Source of the DNA: Nanobdellota archaeon
Lineage (GTDB): Archaea; Nanobdellota; Nanobdellia; Parvarchaeales; Parvarchaeaceae
Direction of reading: 5' to 3'
DNA: 29,263 nucleotides
Assembly (NCBI GenBank): GCA_021818665.1
Contig: JAKATQ010000005.1
Location: 1 to 29,263 of the forward strand
Below, piece by piece: positions 24,706 to 29,263 of the stretch (position 1 is the first letter of the stretch; each line of letters begins with the position of its first letter). The notes under the pieces are model-generated. The model worked only from the letters and a program-made list of their open reading frames with translations, was not told the origin of the DNA and did no database searches. The translations under genes and the position numbers were made by a program.

Positions 24706-24912
24706 ATGGCGCAAGGGCTTGTGGTGTTAATACTCAAGGAAGCTAAAAGGATAGTGTTCAAAGAAAGTGACACAAACGACACTCCAAAGAGGTTCATCGA
24801 GTATCTTGGAAAGCTTGGACTTAAGAAAGAGAGGGCAAAGATAGCTCTGGACACCGACGGGTATCTTGAAGCTGATGAGGAGAGAGCGAAGGGATACATC
24901 GTAGAGATATGA
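24706..24912 (+). CDS. Small hypothetical protein, 68 aa
   Basis: It starts MAQGLVVLILKEAKR and ends EERAKGYIVEI. A short hydrophobic stretch is followed by a charged, probably helical protein; there is no signal peptide or zinc motif. A good TATA box (24661-24668) lies upstream. A TTG start at 24673 would add 11 residues but sits too close to the TATA box. Not recognised; probable gene. Confidence 0.5.
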   Translation: MAQGLVVLILKEAKRIVFKESDTNDTPKRFIEYLGKLGLKKERAKIALDTDGYLEADEERAKGYIVEI

Positions 24913-25130
24913 TAAAGACTTAGATTTTTAGAGTTACGAGGATCTTGGCTGTCGTCGTCTGCTTTGCGTCTGGATACGGCGACTTTGTCTTTCGTTTTTG
25001 GCTGGGCAGATGCGATATAGTGTATTAAGATGCTTCTATTATCTTTTAAGTATTTGAATGTGTCTAAGTTGCAGGTATATACATATCTCCAGTATATAGA
25101 AAGGGCGATATCCTGTCGTTTTTACCTAAG

Positions 25131-25136
25131 AAAAAA
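25131..25136 (-). terminator. Oligo-T stretch after the ABC operon
   Basis: The minus strand reads AATTTTTTC 32 nt beyond the permease stop. Short U-runs end transcription in archaea. The rest of 24913-25167 shows no gene that I can support. Confidence 0.3.
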
Positions 25137-25167
25137 TTACACTTAAACGCGAATATTTAGCTTTATA

Positions 25168-25974
25168 TCAGAGCACGTCCTTTCTAGAATAAAAGAAAAC
25201 GGCGGCCGTCAACGATATCGCCAGATACCCTATCATTATCGCCGCGGCTTCCCATATCGCCGGCGTCGACAGCGTAAAACCGTTGGTCAGCGTGAACGAA
25301 GACGGATAAGGCACGGACATTATGCTGCTTATGACCATCCCACCGTAAGGCAGGAAGAACCACGGCTGTACGCCGAAGAAGTATTCCAGCGCCACAAAAA
25401 CGAATATGGCTACCACCGCGAGCGTTATCCCTGCGCTCAGTGGCACGGCCCTGCTATCGGCCAGCGTGCTGATCATCGCTATGAGCGCCATAAAAGACGC
25501 CATGTACAGCACGGAGAAACCGTATGACGCAAAGACATTCGGCATCAAGCTGCCGTACAGCGCAAATCCTGCTATTACGCCGCTCGCGTACAGCACCGTC
25601 AGCGGCACCATCGTGAATAAAACGGCGGCTGACAGCCGCGCTATGAGTATGCGCCACCTCTCTACCGGCTGCGAAAGCACTATGAGACCCGACGGCTTCT
25701 CGAAATCCCTTGTCGCTATGTCTGCACAGACGTTCGCCGAGACTATCCCTATCATCGCCCAGGCGAGAAGGCCAAACGAAGTGGCGTAGACCGCACTGGT
25801 GAACGAAACGCTCGTAGAAAGCCACACTAAAAGCAAGGTCACGACTACCACAAGGACGGAGAACGAGGTTATCACCGGCTTGTTCAGCATAAACTGGTTT
25901 AAAAACGCCGCTTTGATGGCGTTATAACTGGACGTCCCTGTCACCTTGCCCATAAGTGTGCTGTTGCCGCGCAT
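25168..25974 (-). CDS. ABC-2-type transporter permease
   Basis: 268 residues with six hydrophobic segments (about 35-53, 62-85, 115-138, 150-172, 178-200 and 243-262). ATRDFEKPSGLIVLSQPVERWRILIAR (around 88-114) is the cytoplasmic coupling region typical of ABC-2/NosY-like permeases, before the third helix. It starts 1 nt after the ATPase gene ends and would form the membrane part of that exporter. The substrate is unknown. Confidence 0.85.
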   Translation of the reverse strand: MRGNSTLMGKVTGTSSYNAIKAAFLNQFMLNKPVITSFSVLVVVVTLLLVWLSTSVSFTSAVYATSFGLLAWAMIGIVSANVCADIATRDFEKPSGLIVLSQPVERWRILIARLSAAVLFTMVPLTVLYASGVIAGFALYGSLMPNVFASYGFSVLYMASFMALIAMISTLADSRAVPLSAGITLAVVAIFVFVALEYFFGVQPWFFLPYGGMVISSIMSVPYPSSFTLTNGFTLSTPAIWEAAAIMIGYLAISLTAAVFFYSRKDVL

Positions 25975-25975
25975 T

Positions 25976-26722
25976 TCAAATCCCTTTTATGAGGCGCATG
26001 TATGCGTCTTCTAATCCCGCTGCACCTTTTCTGCCCCTTCCGAATTTCTTTGTTACGTTGCTCACCGAGTCTATAAGCACTATCTTTCCGTTGTTTATGA
26101 ACACTGCCTTGTCGCATAGTTCTATGACTTCGTCCAGGAGATGGGAGCTCATGAATATCAGCCGGGTCTTTTTTAACTTCTTTATCAGGTCTTTCAGGCC
26201 GCGCGTCTCCGCCGGGTCGAGTCCGGACGTCGGCTCGTCCAGCAGCAATATCTCCGCATCGGCAATCAGTGCAGCGGCGAGCACTGCACGCTGCTTGTTT
26301 CCCTTTGACAGCTGCTTTCCACGCACGTCTAAGTCGTCCAGGGACAGCTCTTTCTGCAGTCTTGATATCCTTCTCTCAATTTCTTTCCCGTCCAGCCCGC
26401 GCATACCGCCTACCATCGTGAGGAAATCCCTTACGCCCAGGTCCGGGAACGGTTCTGGCGTTTCCACGACGGCCGCTACGGACCTAAGCGCTTTTACGTA
26501 GTCTTTCTGGATATCGATGCCGTTTATCAGCGCCTTCCCCGATGTAGGTCTCAACAGGTGCGAGAATATCTTTAGCGTAGTGGTCTTGCCGGCGCCGTTC
26601 GGCCCAAGATAGCCTATGACGCCCGGTCCTTTGAATCTGAAGCTTATGCCATCGAGTGCCACTTTGTCCCCGAAACGCTTTGTCAGGTTTATCGCTTCCA
26701 GTTCCAAGATAGTCCGCACCAA
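25976..26722 (-). CDS. ABC transporter ATP-binding protein
   Basis: 248 residues. Walker A is GPNGAGKTT (residues 40-48), the signature is LSKGNKQRA, Walker B is ILLLDEPTSGLDP, and SSHLLDEV contains the H-loop His. The fold and C-terminal tail fit the CcmA/NatA-type subunits that work with ABC-2 permeases, and the next gene is such a permease. The start is non-ATG: TTG at 26722 or GTG at 26719. A TTG at 26707 (giving MELEAINLTKRFG) would match related proteins better. A 10-bp palindrome TTACGCGTAA lies just upstream. Confidence 0.92.
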   Translation of the reverse strand: MVRTILELEAINLTKRFGDKVALDGISFRFKGPGVIGYLGPNGAGKTTTLKIFSHLLRPTSGKALINGIDIQKDYVKALRSVAAVVETPEPFPDLGVRDFLTMVGGMRGLDGKEIERRISRLQKELSLDDLDVRGKQLSKGNKQRAVLAAALIADAEILLLDEPTSGLDPAETRGLKDLIKKLKKTRLIFMSSHLLDEVIELCDKAVFINNGKIVLIDSVSNVTKKFGRGRKGAAGLEDAYMRLIKGI

Positions 26723-26867
26723 ACTGTCCTTACGCGTAAATCGCTAAGCTTGCGCATATGACTTATAAAAATCCGGTTATTAAATACCAGATAGTGTCCA
26801 TGCAAAGAGCTGGAGGAATCGGACAAGTATTACCACTATTTCAAGCCGGACAGGAAGTTCCTGATAC

Positions 26868-29263
26868 CTACCAGTTATTGAGAAGGTTCGTCGTGTTAGA
26901 TGCGAAGCCCATGTATATTGTAAGGTTTGAATCTGGCGGCATGCCCTCCAGCTTTGCCCACCACAGTGCGGACTTTGCGTAGGAGTAGTTCTCCAGCCAG
27001 CTGTGGATTATCGTGTCGTTTTGGTAGAAGAACTCCACGTTGCTCAGGTTATCGTTTGCCAAGCCGTCGTAGTAGGCGTTTGAGACGTTTATGAGCTGCT
27101 GGAAGCCGCTCGGGATCGCGGATCGCTGGGAGTCGTAGACGACTATGCCTTCGTAGCGCGTTATGTCCGGCGGCGTACAGAACGTGGAGCCGGAGAAGCC
27201 TATCGCGACTTTGCTACCCGCCGGGAGGGAGACGGACGTCACGTTCGGCTTGTACGACGTCCTGCAGTCGCCTGTGGCGTTGGAGAGCGCCGCAATGTGA
27301 TAGGTGTAGGTGCCGTTCGTGTTTATGAGGTCTATCGTGTCTTGGGTGACGTTTTCTCCTAAGACGTTCTCATACGTAACCCACCAGTAATGTCCTGCAG
27401 GCAAGCCGCTCTCGGTGAAATTAGTGTAGTTGAGGTCTATGGTCTTTGAAGTGTTGGCTTTGACGCCGAGGAAGTCGCTGAAAATCTGCTTGCCGGAGGC
27501 GTTGAACAGGGCGTAGGTGAAGTTACCGGGGGCAAGGGTAAGATTCGCTGCTCTGCCGGTGAAACTTACATTGTTACTGCTACTGTAAGGGTCTAGCTGG
27601 TTAACGCTTGACATCAACACCGCTTTCCCAGAAGTTATTGGGAACTTGAAATAAACTGTGCTCACTTGGGAATTGTTATATAATTTGCCGATTCTGTATG
27701 CATAAAAAGAATTTCCACCGATACCATTTATTATTGCGGCGTATATGTCACCATTATTGCTGTTATGGACATAAGAATCGTTTACATTGCCTATCTGCTC
27801 GGCTGTGTTCTCGCCAAAATTGAAAGCGTTTGCGATTTGCTGGTAGTTATGGCTGTTCCAAAAGGCTAAAGACAAATTTACGTTGGACCCGGTATCGTTC
27901 GTTATTTGGCCTCCGAGGCCACCGCCTAGCACGAATTCTGCGTCGTAATAGTGCGTGCCGTTACCGCCTGCGTATACGAATCCGTCAACGAGGAAAGTAG
28001 CCGCATGCTCGAGACTTACGCTGCTGAAATTTACACGATCAAAAACGTTGTACTTCCTGCTTCCGTTATAATAGGCGAAGGTTACTCCCGGAACTCCATT
28101 TAGAGTTGTCGCGTTCATTTCCAATAACAGATAATAAGGATAGGTGATTTGCGTTGCGCCGGTGTTGTATACATAAGCAACATTTCCAGACGCCAACTCG
28201 CATGAATGCGCTACAGACAACCCTGAACAACTAATTTTCATAGACGTGGAAGAGTAGTTATAAATATTGCTGTGGAAGAAAACGGTTTTCGTTGCGGTAT
28301 CTATGTCTGCGACATCCTGAACCCAATATTCGCGTAAGTCGGTCTTATTTGCCGTGCTATTGAATACTAAAATCAGGTTTAGTTGGAGCGTTACGTTGCC
28401 GTTATTTGAAATATTGCTATGTGCGAGCAGATTATTTATACGAGCCGCCCCATTGAAAGAGGTAGAATTATACACATAACCCGATGAATTACAGTTTGAT
28501 GAAAAGTTGTTATAACATATCTTTACGCCGTAATCTGTCACGCCCATGGCTAACGGTTCTGAGTTTTTAATACCGTATACGTTATTAAGCGAGTACGCGG
28601 AAGCCGTTAAATTAGTATAATTTGAAGAATACATTGGCAATCTACGAGACGTATTAAAACCTACAAAACCGATTGTGTTACCGATATGCTCACCATAAAT
28701 ACTGTTATAGTGATAGTCAATCTCAACTGGAATTTCCAATTGCTTAAAAGTCAAAGTCGTGGCCGGTGAACAAAACGTACCGTTCACGTATATCTTTCCG
28801 TAATTATGGGGTAAGATTGTTGTCGTATTACTAAGTCCGTATATAAGAGATTTTGCGATGTCGATTGAAAGACTCTTTTCTGTACTGTTAAAGTCGGACA
28901 ACAAACTGTATAAATCGCTTGTAGCGTTCGTGTTTAGGCGCGGATTTATAGTTAGATTATATAAATTTATAGTATAGTTATTATTATTATACACCTCTAA
29001 AGTCAAAGGGGGGGGGGGGTCTTGTACAATGAACTGGTTGAACAGGACGCACTTGTAATATTTACATTAAAGGCTTGCGGTATAAAAGAAAAAACTGGTC
29101 TGTCGGTTTGCAAGCCGACCGCCACGCTTTGAACGGCCCCGGGGGACTTTGTTATAATAGTGGAATTTCCGTTTTTATATGAGTACCAAATGTTCATGTT
29201 TGCGTGAAAAAAACTGCCCGTTGTACATATCGCTACGTCGGGGTCGCTGAAATTGAATAGAAA
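26868..29263 (-). CDS. Large surface glycoprotein, N-terminus beyond window, frame split at poly-C
   Basis: The upstream frame is open from the edge (29263) to a TGA at 29003; the downstream frame runs from 29006 to a TAG at 26868. They meet at 12 consecutive C on the coding strand (29008-29019). With 10 or 13 C the frames would join into one protein, going from SLYKTPPP into LTLEVYNNNN. The protein is very rich in Asn, Thr and Tyr, with dozens of N-x-S/T sequons. It contains FTESGLPAGHYWWVTYEN, a motif of large surface proteins in Thermoplasmata and acidophilic DPANN archaea. The end (ALWWAKLEGMPPDSNLTIYMGF) resembles a DUF2341 module, but stops abruptly with no anchor. It could be phase-variable, a decaying gene or a sequencing slip. 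Confidence 0.75.
29008..29019. repeat. 12-nt G/C homopolymer at frame break
   Basis: Twelve G on the plus strand (12 C on the coding strand), by far the longest homopolymer of G or C in the window. It lies exactly where the reading frame of the surface glycoprotein gene changes by one base. Confidence 0.9.

Noticed and set aside
24660..24899. Minus-strand frame of 79 codons, extendable upstream without a start codon
   Set aside because: It is antisense to the small plus-strand gene, Ser/Leu-rich as mirror frames usually are, and the longer open stretch upstream (to about 25120) has no start codon.
24913..25167. Possible hidden gene in the 255-nt gap before the permease stop
   Set aside because: Short open stretches on both strands lack start codons or good composition. 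Only an oligo-T stretch is worth noting.
26758..26982. Plus-strand reading frame of 74 codons starting MTYKNPVIKYQ
   Set aside because: Half of it lies antisense to the surface glycoprotein gene, and its second half is a plain mirror of that gene's codons. No promoter or family resemblance.

Overview
The window reads as archaeal chromosome. It carries an A-type ATP synthase operon, an archaeal-type glyceraldehyde-3-phosphate dehydrogenase joined to phosphoglycerate kinase, proteins with class III (archaeal pilin/archaellin) signal peptides, and TATA boxes 25-28 nt ahead of start codons, as in leaderless archaeal mRNAs. The very hydrophobic pilin N-termini, the 'FTESGLP' surface-protein motif (familiar from Thermoplasmata and acidophilic DPANN lineages) and very tight gene packing suggest a small-genome, Micrarchaeota-like archaeon. 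That placement is inference.

Layout. 1-5618 (minus) is a cell-surface block: a repeat-bearing secreted protein running off the left edge, a pilin-like protein, a 58-residue proline-rich protein, two coiled-coil proteins and a second pilin-like protein with a LamG-like head. 5720-6866 (plus) holds a zinc-ribbon protein resembling ribosomal eS26 and an anchored extracytoplasmic protein. 6896-16685 (minus) is the ATP synthase operon in the order K-E-C-F-A-B-D-H-I; subunit A contains a 530-residue intein at its P-loop. 16831-18296 (plus) holds two small membrane proteins and an Lrp/AsnC-type regulator. 18320-20441 has a pteridine-reductase-like SDR plus a second SDR (minus), divergent from GTP cyclohydrolase I (plus). 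The plus operon continues with a small membrane protein and a P5C-dehydrogenase-like aldehyde dehydrogenase to 22397. 22459-24611 (minus) is gap-pgk. After a small unknown gene come an ABC-2 exporter pair (25168-26722, minus) and a large surface glycoprotein running off the right edge.

How they fit. The ATP synthase couples an ion gradient to ATP; gap and pgk form an adjacent pair of lower-glycolysis or gluconeogenesis steps. FolE and the PTR1-like reductase could form a tetrahydropterin route. The surface genes suggest pilus-like fibres and a glycosylated coat.

Main points for a second look: two perfect TTGTA-W5-TACAA dyads (one at the lrp-like promoter, one ahead of the small proline-rich gene); a 12-G tract that splits the right-hand surface gene into two frames; a symmetric TTTAAA placed to serve two divergent leaderless promoters; two pilins with a shared N-terminal chassis but different heads; and the intein.
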